A stretch of 10,043 nucleotides of DNA from an uncultured Saprospiraceae bacterium (GTDB lineage: Bacteria > Bacteroidota > Bacteroidia > Chitinophagales > Saprospiraceae). The notes beneath the pieces are model-generated. The model worked only from the letters and a program-made list of their open reading frames with translations. It ran no database searches and had not been told where the DNA came from. The stretch covers positions 1 to 10,043 of the forward strand of contig CALBVQ010000071.1 of NCBI GenBank assembly GCA_937969485.1, in the 5' to 3' direction. The first letter of the stretch is position 1, and each line of letters opens with the position of its first letter. Below, piece after piece: positions 1-6,900 of the stretch. The translations under genes were made by a program, and so were the position numbers.

Positions 1-124
1 GTGGTGTACCTTCTTTCTCGACGGTTTGATTCATTTTTCGTAGACCTAAAGCTATCATTGTATCTTTTTGCTTCTTACTACGATCAATTACGCTTTTTAC
101 TTGAGTTATTCTAATTGTTGCCAT
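1..124 (-). CDS. rpmD: 50S ribosomal protein L30 (uL30), 3'-truncated by the window edge
   Basis: Only the first 41 codons and one further base are in the window. The ATG at 124 opens a reading frame starting MATIRITQVKSVIDRSKKQK and continuing through a DTMIALGLRKMNQTV segment. This is the N-terminal half of L30, a small protein of about 60 residues on the solvent side of the large subunit. The pattern ITQVKS-I-R--KQ---ALGLRK is the L30 family signature, and the S5–L30 order is the standard spc operon order. The start lies 10 nt after the rpsE stop, with only an A/T-rich spacer and no Shine-Dalgarno-like sequence. The C-terminal third lies beyond base 1, where rplO would be expected next. 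Confidence 0.95.
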   Translation of the reverse strand, partial: MATIRITQVKSVIDRSKKQKDTMIALGLRKMNQTVEKEGTP

Positions 125-134
125 TATTATGAAA

Positions 135-653
135 TTAACCGTTAAATAATTTGTCCATAGAAATCCCTCTTTGCTTAGCAATAAGCTTAGCATCCCGTAA
201 TTTACTAAGACCATCTATTGTTGCTTTAACAACATTATGAGGATTAGAACTACCTTGTGACTTCCCTAGAACATTATGAACCCCAGCAATTTCTAATACA
301 GCTCTCATTGCACCACCAGCAATTACACCGGTACCATCAGCAGCGGGCTTCATGAATATCTTACCAGCACCGTATCTACCTTTCTGCTCGTGAGGTATTG
401 TACCATTGATAAGAGGAAACTTAATCATAGTTTTCTTTGCCTCATCGACAGCCTTTTTGATGGCTTCAGATACATCTCTAGCCTTACCTAGACCGTGTCC
501 AACTCGACCATTACCATCTCCAACTACTACTATCGCAGAAAAGCTAAAAGTTCTACCACCTTTAGTCACTTTAGCAACTCTGTTTAGAGTTACCAACTTT
601 TCCTTCAATTCATTTTCAGTCGAAGTCCTATTTTGTTTATTATTATCTCGCAT
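135..653 (-). CDS. rpsE: 30S ribosomal protein S5 (uS5)
   Basis: The 172-residue product matches full-length S5 (about 165 to 175 residues). S5 sits near the decoding region and mRNA entry side of the small subunit and affects translational accuracy. The N-terminal double-stranded-RNA-binding-like domain covers roughly residues 17 to 82 and contains VKGGRTFSF-like residues 29 to 38, the spectinomycin-resistance loop of the family (wild-type-looking KGGR at 31 to 34), then GDGNGRVGHGLGKA at 45 to 58. The C-terminal domain has GTGVIAGGAMRAVLEIAGV (107 to 125) and the NPHNVVKATIDGL helix. The hydrophilic N-terminus (MRDNNKQNRTSTENELK) is variable in the family. The gene begins 17 nt after the rplR stop and the start is the only plausible ATG before the conserved core. 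Confidence 0.98.
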   Translation of the reverse strand: MRDNNKQNRTSTENELKEKLVTLNRVAKVTKGGRTFSFSAIVVVGDGNGRVGHGLGKARDVSEAIKKAVDEAKKTMIKFPLINGTIPHEQKGRYGAGKIFMKPAADGTGVIAGGAMRAVLEIAGVHNVLGKSQGSSNPHNVVKATIDGLSKLRDAKLIAKQRGISMDKLFNG

Positions 654-670
654 TGTAAATAAATATCAAA

Positions 671-1024
671 TTAAAAATTAAGACCACCTTCACGTGCTCC
701 TTCAGCTAAAGCTTTGACTCTACCATGATATAAATAACCGCCTCTGTCAAAAACTACATTTGCAATTTTTCTAGACTTGGCCTTCTCGGCAAGTAGATTT
801 CCTACAGCTTTCGCTTGTTCTGATTTATTTCCTTTCCCGGCAATAGAGTTCTCTCTAGTCGAAGCTGAAGCAATAGTTACGCAACTTACATCATCGATTA
901 ATTGAGCATAAATTGCCTTATTACTCCTGTAAACAGCCAACCGTGGTTTATCTGCTGTACCACTAAGTTTTCTCCTAATTCTATTCTTAATCCTACTACG
1001 AGATTGTGCTTTTGAAATTTTCAT
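671..1024 (-). CDS. rplR: 50S ribosomal protein L18 (uL18)
   Basis: The product has 117 residues, the usual bacterial length. L18 binds 5S rRNA together with L5 and helps anchor the central protuberance of the large subunit. The N-terminus is strongly basic (RSRIKNRIRRKL, 9 to 20), as expected for 5S rRNA contact. The middle has KPRLAVYRSNKAIYAQLIDD (26 to 45), and the C-terminus has the family hallmark VVFDRGGYLYHGRVKALAEG (90 to 109) followed by AREGGLNF. It lies between rplF (30-nt gap upstream) and rpsE (17-nt gap downstream), as in nearly all spc operons. Nothing is truncated or unusual. Confidence 0.98.
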   Translation of the reverse strand: MKISKAQSRSRIKNRIRRKLSGTADKPRLAVYRSNKAIYAQLIDDVSCVTIASASTRENSIAGKGNKSEQAKAVGNLLAEKAKSRKIANVVFDRGGYLYHGRVKALAEGAREGGLNF

Positions 1025-1054
1025 TACTTTCGTATTGTAAACTATCCAAATAAA

Positions 1055-1609
1055 TTATTTAGCAGCTGTTTTACCAGCTTTACGGCGAACAACTTCACCT
1101 TTGAAGCGAATACCTTTTCCTTTGTAAGGCTCAACTTTTCGAAATTCTCTAATCTTAGCGGCAACTTGCCCAATCAATTGCTTATCAATAGACTCCAGCA
1201 CTACTGTTGGCGGTCTACCTTTTTCAGAAATTGTACTAAGCTTCACCTCTTTTGGAACTACGAAGTAGATAGGGTGAGAATACCCAAGAATCAACTCAAG
1301 TAATTGACCAGTATTAGTACATCTGTATCCAACACCAATTAACTCTAATTCAACTTGATATCCGTTCGTTACACCTTCAACACAATTCGCTAAAAGCGTT
1401 CTATAAAGACCATGAACAGACCTATGTCTTTTCTGATCAGTAGGGCGACTTAACTCAACTACACCATCCTTAATATCTAATTTTAGATCTGGATCAATTT
1501 GCTGTTTCAACTCTCCTTTAGGACCTTTTACAGTAACCAAGTTGCCTTTCGACACATCCCAAGTTACTTTAGAATCGAATTCAATGGGAGCATTTCCTAT
1601 TCTTGACAT
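1055..1609 (-). CDS. rplF: 50S ribosomal protein L6 (uL6)
   Basis: The 184-residue product has the two-repeat layout of L6, which sits near the GTPase-associated region and sarcin-ricin loop. The N-terminal copy begins MSRIGNAPIEF and carries VTVKGPKGEL (25 to 34). The second copy contains LELIGVGYRC (88 to 97) and LILGYSHPI (106 to 114). It ends with the diagnostic rRNA-binding segment PYKGKGIRFKGEVVRRKAGK (161 to 180). Length and start (MSRIG) match the family without adjustment. It follows rpsH by 19 nt. Confidence 0.98.
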   Translation of the reverse strand: MSRIGNAPIEFDSKVTWDVSKGNLVTVKGPKGELKQQIDPDLKLDIKDGVVELSRPTDQKRHRSVHGLYRTLLANCVEGVTNGYQVELELIGVGYRCTNTGQLLELILGYSHPIYFVVPKEVKLSTISEKGRPPTVVLESIDKQLIGQVAAKIREFRKVEPYKGKGIRFKGEVVRRKAGKTAAK

Positions 1610-1628
1610 AATTCTTTATTTTAAACAA

Positions 1629-2033
1629 TTAGTAAATGAAACATAAAAGTTCACCACCAACATTATTTTGTACCGCTTGCTTACCTGTCATCACACCTTT
1701 AGATGTCGACATAATTGCAATTCCTAATCCGTTAATAATCCTTGGAATTTCTGCCACCGGAACGAATTTTCTTAAACCTGGCTTACTAATTCTTCCTAAC
1801 TTTTGAATGGTAGGAAGCTTTGTAACCTTGTCGTACTTGATTGCTATCTTAATGACACCTTGACCATTGTCAGTATCTTCAAATTTGTACTTAAGAATAT
1901 AACCTTGATCATACAAGATCTCAGTCATACTTCTTTTCATTTTTGAAGACGGTATCTCTACGATTCTGTGATTCGCTTGTTGAGCGTTTCTGATTCTGGT
2001 TAGATAGTCTGCTATTGGATCAGTTAAAGCCAT
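1629..2033 (-). CDS. rpsH: 30S ribosomal protein S8 (uS8)
   Basis: The 134-residue product begins MALTDPIADYLTRIRNAQ, the canonical S8 start, and ends with the signature region GLGIAIMSTSKGVMTGKQA (102 to 120) followed by VGGELLCFIY. S8 binds the central domain of 16S rRNA (helix 21 region) and is a primary assembly protein. In enterobacteria it also represses the spc operon by binding mRNA near the rplE start. No clear helix-21-like mimic is visible around the rplX–rplE junction here, so regulation of that kind is unproven. The gap to rpsN upstream is 26 nt. Confidence 0.98.
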   Translation of the reverse strand: MALTDPIADYLTRIRNAQQANHRIVEIPSSKMKRSMTEILYDQGYILKYKFEDTDNGQGVIKIAIKYDKVTKLPTIQKLGRISKPGLRKFVPVAEIPRIINGLGIAIMSTSKGVMTGKQAVQNNVGGELLCFIY

Positions 2034-2059
2034 TATATTAAATGTTCTATTTTAGTTAA

Positions 2060-2329
2060 TTACCAGCTTGCTTTAGTAACTCCTGGGAGTTTACCTTCGT
2101 TAGCCATTTTTCTAAACATCACACGACAAATTCCAAATTTTCTCATGTAACCTTTTGGTCTACCAGTCAATTGACATCTGTTATGTAATCTAACTGGAGA
2201 AGAATTTTTAGGTAGCTTATCTAGCTCTTCCCATTTCCCTTCTTCTTTTAGTTGTTTCCTAAGATCTGCGTACTTTGCAACTAATCTTTGCCTTTTCGCT
2301 TCTCTTGCTATTACTGATTTCCTAGCCAT
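2060..2329 (-). CDS. rpsN: 30S ribosomal protein S14 (uS14), zinc-independent form
   Basis: The 89-residue product is the long 'C-minus' type of S14, without the two CXXC pairs that bind zinc in the short form. Only isolated cysteines occur (NRCQLTGRPKGYMRKFGICR, 51 to 70). The C-terminal PGVTKASW is the usual S14 ending. S14 sits in the head of the 30S subunit near S3 and S10 and joins late in assembly. It starts one base after the rplE stop (TAA-G-ATG), an arrangement that favours translational coupling with L5. No second, zinc-binding copy is present in the window. Confidence 0.98.
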   Translation of the reverse strand: MARKSVIAREAKRQRLVAKYADLRKQLKEEGKWEELDKLPKNSSPVRLHNRCQLTGRPKGYMRKFGICRVMFRKMANEGKLPGVTKASW

Positions 2330-2330
2330 C

Positions 2331-2888
2331 TTAGTTATTTTGATTTTTGAACGGAAGTCCTAGTTCTTTTAAAAGAGCAAGTGCTTCTGCATCCGTATTA
2401 GCTGAAGTTACAAAAGTAATATCCATACCAGTAACCTTATTTATCTTGTCTAAATTGATTTCAGGAAAGATAATCTGCTCCTTAATACCAATCGAATAAT
2501 TTCCTCTTCCATCGAAACTCTTATCAGAAATTCCTCTAAAATCTCTTACACGAGGTAAGGCAATAGAAATAAAACGCTCAAGAAATTCATACATTCGTTC
2601 GTCACGTAAAGTAACTCTAGCACCAATTGGCATAAACTCTCTCAACTTAAAGTTTGAGATTGACTTTCTCGCAATGGTAGGTACAGCCTTCTGTCCTGTA
2701 ATAAGAGAAATTTCTTGAACAGCATTATCGACAAGCTTTTTGTCTTGCGTAGCATCACCAATACCTTGATTGATGCAAATTTTTAGCAACTTCGGAACTT
2801 GCATTACCGACTTATAACTAAATTGTTCAAGTAAGGTAGGTGCTACCTTTTCTCTGTATTGTTTTTTTAATCTTGGAACGTAACTCAT
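2331..2888 (-). CDS. rplE: 50S ribosomal protein L5 (uL5)
   Basis: The 185-residue product matches the usual 178 to 186 residues. L5 binds 5S rRNA and forms part of the central protuberance, contacting the small-subunit head and the P-site tRNA. Visible family segments are YVPRLKKQYREKV (3 to 15), PKLLKICINQGIGDA (32 to 46), TGQKAVPTIARKSISNFKLR (64 to 83), the GARVTLRDERMYEFLERF stretch (89 to 106), and the C-terminal GMDITFVTSANTDAEA (154 to 169). Its ATG overlaps the rplX stop by one base (TAATG), so ribosomes finishing L24 can probably restart here directly. Confidence 0.98.
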   Translation of the reverse strand: MSYVPRLKKQYREKVAPTLLEQFSYKSVMQVPKLLKICINQGIGDATQDKKLVDNAVQEISLITGQKAVPTIARKSISNFKLREFMPIGARVTLRDERMYEFLERFISIALPRVRDFRGISDKSFDGRGNYSIGIKEQIIFPEINLDKINKVTGMDITFVTSANTDAEALALLKELGLPFKNQNN

Positions 2889-3199
2889 TACTTAATAATT
2901 TCACCAGATTTTTTAGAATATCGTGTAGACTTTCCATCTACCTCTTTTCTCCCTATACGAGTGGCAGTACCACTTTTAGGATCAACTAGAGCAACATTAG
3001 AAATATGGATTGCAGCTTCAACTTCGTTGATTCCACCTTCCTCTTCTTGAGTAGCTTTCGTATGTTTTTTTACAAGATTCAAGCCTGATACCACAACACG
3101 AGAAGACGCCTTAAAAACTTGCATTACTTCTCCTGTTTTGCCCTTGCTGTTACCAGCAATCACCATCACCTGATCTCCTTTCTTAATATTTACTTTCAC
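2888..3199 (-). CDS. rplX: 50S ribosomal protein L24 (uL24), GTG start
   Basis: The 103-residue product contains an N-terminal KOW motif (roughly residues 4 to 37: IKKGDQVMVIAGNSKGKTGE) and the family segment VKKHTKATQEEEGGINEVEA (43 to 62), then AAIHISNVALVDP. L24 is an early assembly initiator of the large subunit and sits near the tunnel exit. The start codon is GTG at 3197 to 3199. No in-frame ATG lies upstream in the 19-nt gap after rplN, and M-K-x-x-IKKGD is the family's usual N-terminus, so GTG is well supported. The stop codon overlaps the rplE ATG by one base. Confidence 0.97.
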   Translation of the reverse strand: MKVNIKKGDQVMVIAGNSKGKTGEVMQVFKASSRVVVSGLNLVKKHTKATQEEEGGINEVEAAIHISNVALVDPKSGTATRIGRKEVDGKSTRYSKKSGEIIK

Positions 3200-3218
3200 A
3201 GTACTAAAATTAAAATAT

Positions 3219-3584
3219 TTATAATACTTCCGGAGCTAAAGAAACGATCTTCATATAATCATTTTCTCTTAGTTCACGGGCAACTGGCCCAAAAATACGT
3301 GTACCTCTAGGTTCATCGTTTGCGTTTAAAAGAACAACAGCATTATCATCAAAGCGGATATATGATCCATCTTTTCTTCTAATCTCCTTTTTTGTTCTTA
3401 CAATAACAGCTTTTGAAACAGTCCCTTTTTTCACACCGCCCGGAGATGATGCTTTAACAGACACAACAATTGTATCACCTATAGAAGCGTATCTTCTCTT
3501 GGATCCACCTAGCACTCTAATACAAAGTACCTCTTTTGCTCCACTGTTATCTGCGACTTTAAGTCTGGATTCTTGCTGAATCAT
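3219..3584 (-). CDS. rplN: 50S ribosomal protein L14 (uL14)
   Basis: The 121-residue product is a nearly invariant L14. It starts MIQQESRLKVADNSGAKEVL and contains RRYASIGDTIVVSVK (30 to 44), the RRKDGSYIRFDDNAVVLLN segment (69 to 87), and RGTRIFGPVARELR (93 to 106). It ends KIVSLAPEVL, an ending I associate with Bacteroidota. L14 lies on the interface side of the 50S subunit near the L19 and L3 contacts and is where the silencing factor RsfS docks. The gap from rpsQ is 29 nt and the start is the only ATG before MIQQES. Confidence 0.98.
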   Translation of the reverse strand: MIQQESRLKVADNSGAKEVLCIRVLGGSKRRYASIGDTIVVSVKASSPGGVKKGTVSKAVIVRTKKEIRRKDGSYIRFDDNAVVLLNANDEPRGTRIFGPVARELRENDYMKIVSLAPEVL

Positions 3585-3613
3585 TGTTATTTATTTATAG
3601 TCGTTATTAAACC

Positions 3614-3880
3614 TTATTTAGCTCTAGTAATAATTTCAACTAATCTCCAGTTTTTGTTCTTACTTAACTTTCGAGTCTCCATTATTCTCACAGTATCCCC
3701 CACATTACAGTCATTGTTTGCATCATGAGCCATAAATTTCTTTGACTTCTTTACAAACTTTCCATAAATTGGGTGACGAAGTTTTCGTTCTACCAAAACC
3801 GATATAGTTTTATCATTAGCATTACTGCTAACAACACCAGTTCTTTGTTTACGTAACTTTACTTTTCCTTCTACAGACAT
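3614..3880 (-). CDS. rpsQ: 30S ribosomal protein S17 (uS17)
   Basis: The 88-residue product is an OB-fold S17. It has RKQRTGVVSSNANDKTISVL (10 to 29) and the strand-loop segment ERKLRHPIYGKFVKKSKKFM (31 to 50). The signature GDTVRIMETRKLSKNKNW (61 to 78) leads into a short basic tail. S17 binds the 5' domain of 16S rRNA and is a primary assembly protein. It sits 11 nt after rpmC in the conserved L16–L29–S17–L14 block. No feature departs from the family. Confidence 0.98.
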   Translation of the reverse strand: MSVEGKVKLRKQRTGVVSSNANDKTISVLVERKLRHPIYGKFVKKSKKFMAHDANNDCNVGDTVRIMETRKLSKNKNWRLVEIITRAK

Positions 3881-3891
3881 AATACTGTTAT

Positions 3892-4146
3892 TTACTTTCT
3901 TCTTGTTCTAATTCTTGATCTTTTAGCCTTCTCCTCCGCAGTCATTGCATCAACCTCTCTCCTTCTAACCTCAGTCGCTAACCTTGCGATATCTCGTCTA
4001 ACTTCAGTAAGACGCTTAGGATTTTCTAAGCCACGAACCGAGTGATCAAATTTCAATTTACTGTACCCTGTTCTAGTCTCTTCTAGTGTTGAATTTAATT
4101 CCTCAACAGACATTTGGGTTAACTCAGTATATTTTTTAGTTGCCAT
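3892..4146 (-). CDS. rpmC: 50S ribosomal protein L29 (uL29), with a longer basic C-terminus
   Basis: The 84-residue product is longer than the typical 60 to 70 residues. The core two-helix hairpin is clear: ELTQMSVEELNSTLEETR (8 to 25), the loop KLKFDHSVRGLENPKRLTEV (30 to 49), then RRDIARLATEVRRRE (50 to 64). The family signature falls in the LENPKRLTEVRRDIARLATE region. The extra length is an alanine, glutamate and arginine-rich tail (residues 65 to 84) ending in IRTRRK. L29 lies at the polypeptide exit tunnel beside L23, near the docking site of trigger factor and SRP. It starts 20 nt after the rplP stop. Confidence 0.96.
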   Translation of the reverse strand: MATKKYTELTQMSVEELNSTLEETRTGYSKLKFDHSVRGLENPKRLTEVRRDIARLATEVRRREVDAMTAEEKAKRSRIRTRRK

Positions 4147-4166
4147 CTTATTAATATTTAGACCTA

Positions 4167-4586
4167 TTATTCTGTGTAATCTCTTCTTACAATAGTCTTA
4201 GTTTGCACAGGTAATTTCTGAGCAGCCAGACGTAAAGCCTCTTTTGCAGTTTCGAAAGGCACCCCGTCCATTTCAAACAATATTCTACCTGGTCTGATAA
4301 CAGCCACATAGTGATCAAGGGCTCCTTTACCTTTTCCCATTCTTACCTCTGCAGGCTTTGAAGTAATTGGCTTGTCTGGAAATATACGAATCCATACTTT
4401 TCCTTCCCTTTTCATAAATCTAGTCATAGCAATCCTCGCCGCCTCAATTTGGCGGTTTGTGAGTCTCCCTGCATCTAGAGATTTAAGAGCAAATGAACCG
4501 AAGGCAATGGTACTTCCTCTGTGAGCAAGCCCTCTATTCCTTCCCTTCTGTTGCTTTCTATATTTCGTTCTTTTCGGCTGTAACAT
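4167..4586 (-). CDS. rplP: 50S ribosomal protein L16 (uL16)
   Basis: The 139-residue product begins MLQPKRTKYRKQQKGRNRG, the family's start. It contains RQIEAARIAMTRFMKREGKV (45 to 64), then VWIRIFPDKPITSKPAEVRM and GKGKG (64 to 88). It closes with RPGRILFEMDGVP (98 to 110). L16 binds next to the peptidyl transferase centre and contacts A-site tRNA. The arginine of RMGKGKG (residue 82) falls where E. coli L16 Arg81, a hydroxylation site, is found. An unusually long 60-nt gap separates this gene from rpsC and may hold a promoter (see 4605 to 4631). The start has no Shine-Dalgarno-like sequence, only an AT-rich run. Confidence 0.98.
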   Translation of the reverse strand: MLQPKRTKYRKQQKGRNRGLAHRGSTIAFGSFALKSLDAGRLTNRQIEAARIAMTRFMKREGKVWIRIFPDKPITSKPAEVRMGKGKGALDHYVAVIRPGRILFEMDGVPFETAKEALRLAAQKLPVQTKTIVRRDYTE

Positions 4587-4604
4587 AAGTTATTATTTAT
4601 GTCT

Positions 4605-4631
4605 CTCCCTATTAAAAGGAGCGCAAAATTA
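4605..4631 (-). promoter_or_regulatory. Possible internal promoter and small hairpin upstream of rplP
   Basis: On the minus strand the 60-nt rpsC–rplP gap contains TAATTTTG (4624 to 4631), a match to the Bacteroidota -7 box TAnnTTTG. It runs into TTTGCGCTCCTTTT, which is identical in 13 of 14 positions to the same part of the rpsJ promoter (8906 to 8919). No TTG occurs at the expected 19 to 21 nt spacing upstream, where the end of rpsC lies, so the -33 half is missing. Just downstream, CTCCT and GGGAG (outer limits 4605 to 4621) can pair around a 7-nt loop. Promoter function is an inference. Confidence 0.4.
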
Positions 4632-4646
4632 ATACAATTTATTGAA

Positions 4647-5351
4647 TTAGTTCCTACCTCTTCCTCTTTTTCTTCCACCACCAGATTTCTTCTGATCGAC
4701 TCCAACATTTGGAGAAAGATCTCTTTTCCCTAGCACCTCACCTTTGCATATCCAAACTTTAATACCAAGTTTACCATACACAGTTAAGGCTTCCTTTAAA
4801 GAGTAATCGATATCCGCTCTAAAAGTATGTAATGGAGTTCTTCCATCTTTAAATTCCTCAGAACGTGCCATTTCAGCACCATTCAATCTACCAGAAATTC
4901 TAATCTTTATACCCTCAGCACCTGCTCTCATAGCTGATTGAATTGCCATTTTAATGGCACGCTTATAGTTGATTCTAGCTTCAACTTGTTTGGCGATAGA
5001 TTCTCCAACTATGTTAGCATCAATCTCAGGTTTTCTTAACTCAACGATGTTAATTTGCACATCTTGCTGAGTTAATTTCTTAAGCTCTTCTTTTATTCTA
5101 TCTACCTCCGAACCACCTTTTCCAATAATTATTCCTGGTCTAGAAGTATGTATAGTAACAGTAATTCTTTTGAGTGTTCTCTCAATAATAATACGAGCGA
5201 TTCCACCTTTGGAAATTCTAGCACTTAGATAATTTCTGATCTTTTCATCAGCTACAACCTTTGCACCATAATCTTTAGTCGCAAACCAATTACTTTCCCA
5301 TCCGCGGATGATACCTAATCGATTACCTATTGGATTTGTCTTTTGACCCAT
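4647..5351 (-). CDS. rpsC: 30S ribosomal protein S3 (uS3)
   Basis: The 234-residue product starts MGQKTNPIGNRLGIIRGWES. It has a type II KH RNA-binding domain, with the GKGG loop at residues 77 to 80 within RPGIIIGKGGSEVDRIKEEL. The C-terminal S3 domain carries YKRAIKMAIQSAMRAGAEG (129 to 147), the GRLNGAEMARSEEFKDGRTP stretch (154 to 173) and YGKLGIKVWICKGEVL (192 to 207). S3 lines the mRNA entry channel together with S4 and S5, and the basic residues near 130 lie in the helix linked to mRNA unwinding in E. coli. The protein ends in a Gly/Arg/Lys-rich tail (223 to 234). It follows rplV by 11 nt. Confidence 0.98.
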   Translation of the reverse strand: MGQKTNPIGNRLGIIRGWESNWFATKDYGAKVVADEKIRNYLSARISKGGIARIIIERTLKRITVTIHTSRPGIIIGKGGSEVDRIKEELKKLTQQDVQINIVELRKPEIDANIVGESIAKQVEARINYKRAIKMAIQSAMRAGAEGIKIRISGRLNGAEMARSEEFKDGRTPLHTFRADIDYSLKEALTVYGKLGIKVWICKGEVLGKRDLSPNVGVDQKKSGGGRKRGRGRN

Positions 5352-5362
5352 TGATCGTTATT

Positions 5363-5740
5363 TTAAGAATTACTATTTTCTAGTTCACTAATTGGTTTTC
5401 TGTTCTCCACAACAATTGTAAGATGATTAGTTCTCTTACGAATTCTGTGAGCCCTACCTTGAGGAGCTGGACGGAATCTTTTCAAGAAAGTCCCTTCGTC
5501 AGAAAAGATTTCTGAAACATAAAGGCCATAATCGTCAGAACTATAAGCTCCATCCAATTTATTTTCCCAATTTGCAATTGCAGAAAGAAGAACTTTCTCA
5601 GCCCACTCAGCAGCTTCTCTTTTCGAGTACTTTAGGATGTTAATTGCATCCTCTACTTTCTTTCCTCTTACAAGATCCACAACCATTCTCATCTTTCTTG
5701 CCGAAAGGGGACAGTTTTTAAGTTTTGCTACAGCTTTCAT
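5363..5740 (-). CDS. rplV: 50S ribosomal protein L22 (uL22)
   Basis: The 125-residue product has the L22 helical core (LKNCPLSARKMRMVVDLVRG, 7 to 26, then EDAINILKYSKREAAEWAEK, 30 to 49). The long beta-hairpin covers about residues 76 to 106, and the diagnostic KRFRPAPQGRAHRIRKRTNH sits at 87 to 106. That hairpin reaches into the nascent-peptide tunnel and is the region where macrolide-resistance changes arise in other bacteria. It looks unaltered here, without the deletions seen in such mutants. The tail after NRKPISELE is short and polar. The gap from rpsS is 27 nt. Confidence 0.98.
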   Translation of the reverse strand: MKAVAKLKNCPLSARKMRMVVDLVRGKKVEDAINILKYSKREAAEWAEKVLLSAIANWENKLDGAYSSDDYGLYVSEIFSDEGTFLKRFRPAPQGRAHRIRKRTNHLTIVVENRKPISELENSNS

Positions 5741-5767
5741 TTAGATAAACTTCTAAAATTTATTCAA

Positions 5768-6034
5768 TTATTTTCTATTTCCACCATGACCCTTGTAAGT
5801 CCTAGTTGGTGAAAACTCACCAAGTTTGTGACCTACCATGTTCTCAGTAACAAATACTGGAACAAAAGTCTTTCCGTTATGAACTGCTATAGTTTCACCT
5901 ACCATGGTAGGTATAATCATAGAAGATCTTGACCAAGTCTTGATAACAGATTTTCTTGTATTTTCTTTTGCCTTATCTACTTTCTTAAGCAGTTTATGGT
6001 ATATATAAGGTCCTTTTCTTAGAGATCTAGCCAT
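5768..6034 (-). CDS. rpsS: 30S ribosomal protein S19 (uS19)
   Basis: The 88-residue product starts MARSLRKGPYIYHKLLKKVD and has the S19 core TWSRSSMIIPTMVGETIAVH (33 to 52). Next comes NGKTFVPVFVTENMVGHKLGEFSPTR (53 to 78), ending TYKGHGGNRK. S19 sits in the 30S head, forms inter-subunit bridges with L5 and approaches the A-site tRNA. It starts only 2 nt after the rplB stop (TAA-TA-ATG), suggesting coupled translation with L2. Length and ends are those of the family. Confidence 0.98.
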   Translation of the reverse strand: MARSLRKGPYIYHKLLKKVDKAKENTRKSVIKTWSRSSMIIPTMVGETIAVHNGKTFVPVFVTENMVGHKLGEFSPTRTYKGHGGNRK

Positions 6035-6036
6035 TA

Positions 6037-6870
6037 TTAACGTTTTTTAGTCTTTCTCTTAGTGATTATGAGTTTAGTAGAATGTTTTTTCTTGTTTCTA
6101 GTCTTCTGACCTTTCGCCATAATACCAGTTCTTGAACGTGGGTGTCCACCTGAAGCTCTACCTTCACCACCACCCATTGGGTGATCTACTGGGTTCATTG
6201 CCACACCTCTTACTCTTGGTCTCTTACCCTTCCATCTGTTTCTACCAGCTTTACCCACAACAGTTAAACCATGATCAGGATTTGAAGTCGCTCCGATTGT
6301 TGCTTTACATGTTGCAAGAATCCTTCTTACTTCTCTCGACGGTAACTTGACAATTGCATACCTACCTTCTTTACCCATCAGGGTTCCAAAAGTTCCTGCT
6401 GATCGTGCTAAAGCAGCTCCTTTACCAGGAGTCATTTCAATAGCATGAATACTGGCACCCAAAGGAATTTCACTCAAGTACATTGCGTTCCCTACAGTAG
6501 GTTCCACACCTTTCCCTGATTGCACCACATCACCAACATTTAGCTTGTCTGGAGCAATTATATACCTTTTTTCACCATCAGCATACACAAGAAGAGCGAT
6601 AAAGGCTGACCTATTCGGGTCATACTGAATAGACTTTACTTTCCCAGGAATGTTTTCCTTATCTCTTTTAAAGTCAATTATTCTGTATCTTCTCTTATGC
6701 CCACCACCAATTTGCCTCATAGTCATCTTACCATCATGGTTTCTACCACCTGATCGAGTCATAGGAGCTAAAAGGCTCTTTTCTGGAGCATCATTTGTAA
6801 CACCCGAATAATCGAGTCCTACTCTGAAACGTGTACCCGGAGTTACCGGACTATATTTTTTAACTGGCAT
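6037..6870 (-). CDS. rplB: 50S ribosomal protein L2 (uL2)
   Basis: The 277-residue product is a complete L2, needed for subunit association and peptidyl transferase function. The N-terminal OB-like domain includes SGGRNHDGKMTMRQIGGGHK (40 to 59), RRYRIIDFKR (60 to 69) and EYDP-type IQYDPNRSAFIALLVYADGE (81 to 100). An SH3-like domain follows (EMTPGKGAALARSAGTFGTL, 145 to 164). The C-terminus carries GVAMNPVDHPMGGGEGRASG (222 to 241), where His230 aligns with the conserved E. coli His229 near the catalytic centre. The E. coli DHPHGGGEG reads DHPMGGGEG here. The tail is very basic. The gap from rplW is 30 nt. Confidence 0.99.
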   Translation of the reverse strand: MPVKKYSPVTPGTRFRVGLDYSGVTNDAPEKSLLAPMTRSGGRNHDGKMTMRQIGGGHKRRYRIIDFKRDKENIPGKVKSIQYDPNRSAFIALLVYADGEKRYIIAPDKLNVGDVVQSGKGVEPTVGNAMYLSEIPLGASIHAIEMTPGKGAALARSAGTFGTLMGKEGRYAIVKLPSREVRRILATCKATIGATSNPDHGLTVVGKAGRNRWKGKRPRVRGVAMNPVDHPMGGGEGRASGGHPRSRTGIMAKGQKTRNKKKHSTKLIITKRKTKKR

Positions 6871-6900
6871 AATTTATTATTATACTTGTCTTAAATTCAA

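Noticed and set aside
406..681. Open frame on the plus strand opposite rpsE.
   Set aside because: It lies antisense to a strongly conserved gene, its product has no recognisable features, and it is explained as a shadow of rpsE codon usage. The plus-strand frames at 3119–3310, 6132–6350, 6995–7306 and 9331–9804 fail for the same reason.
2411..2418. TACTTTTG on the minus strand inside rplE, matching TAnnTTTG.
   Set aside because: It encodes a conserved part of L5, has no TTG at suitable spacing, and such 8-mers occur by chance in AT-rich DNA.
4475..4708. Minus-strand open frame spanning the rpsC–rplP gap.
   Set aside because: It overlaps the rpsC end and rplP start out of frame, and the product looks like random low-complexity translation with no family signature.
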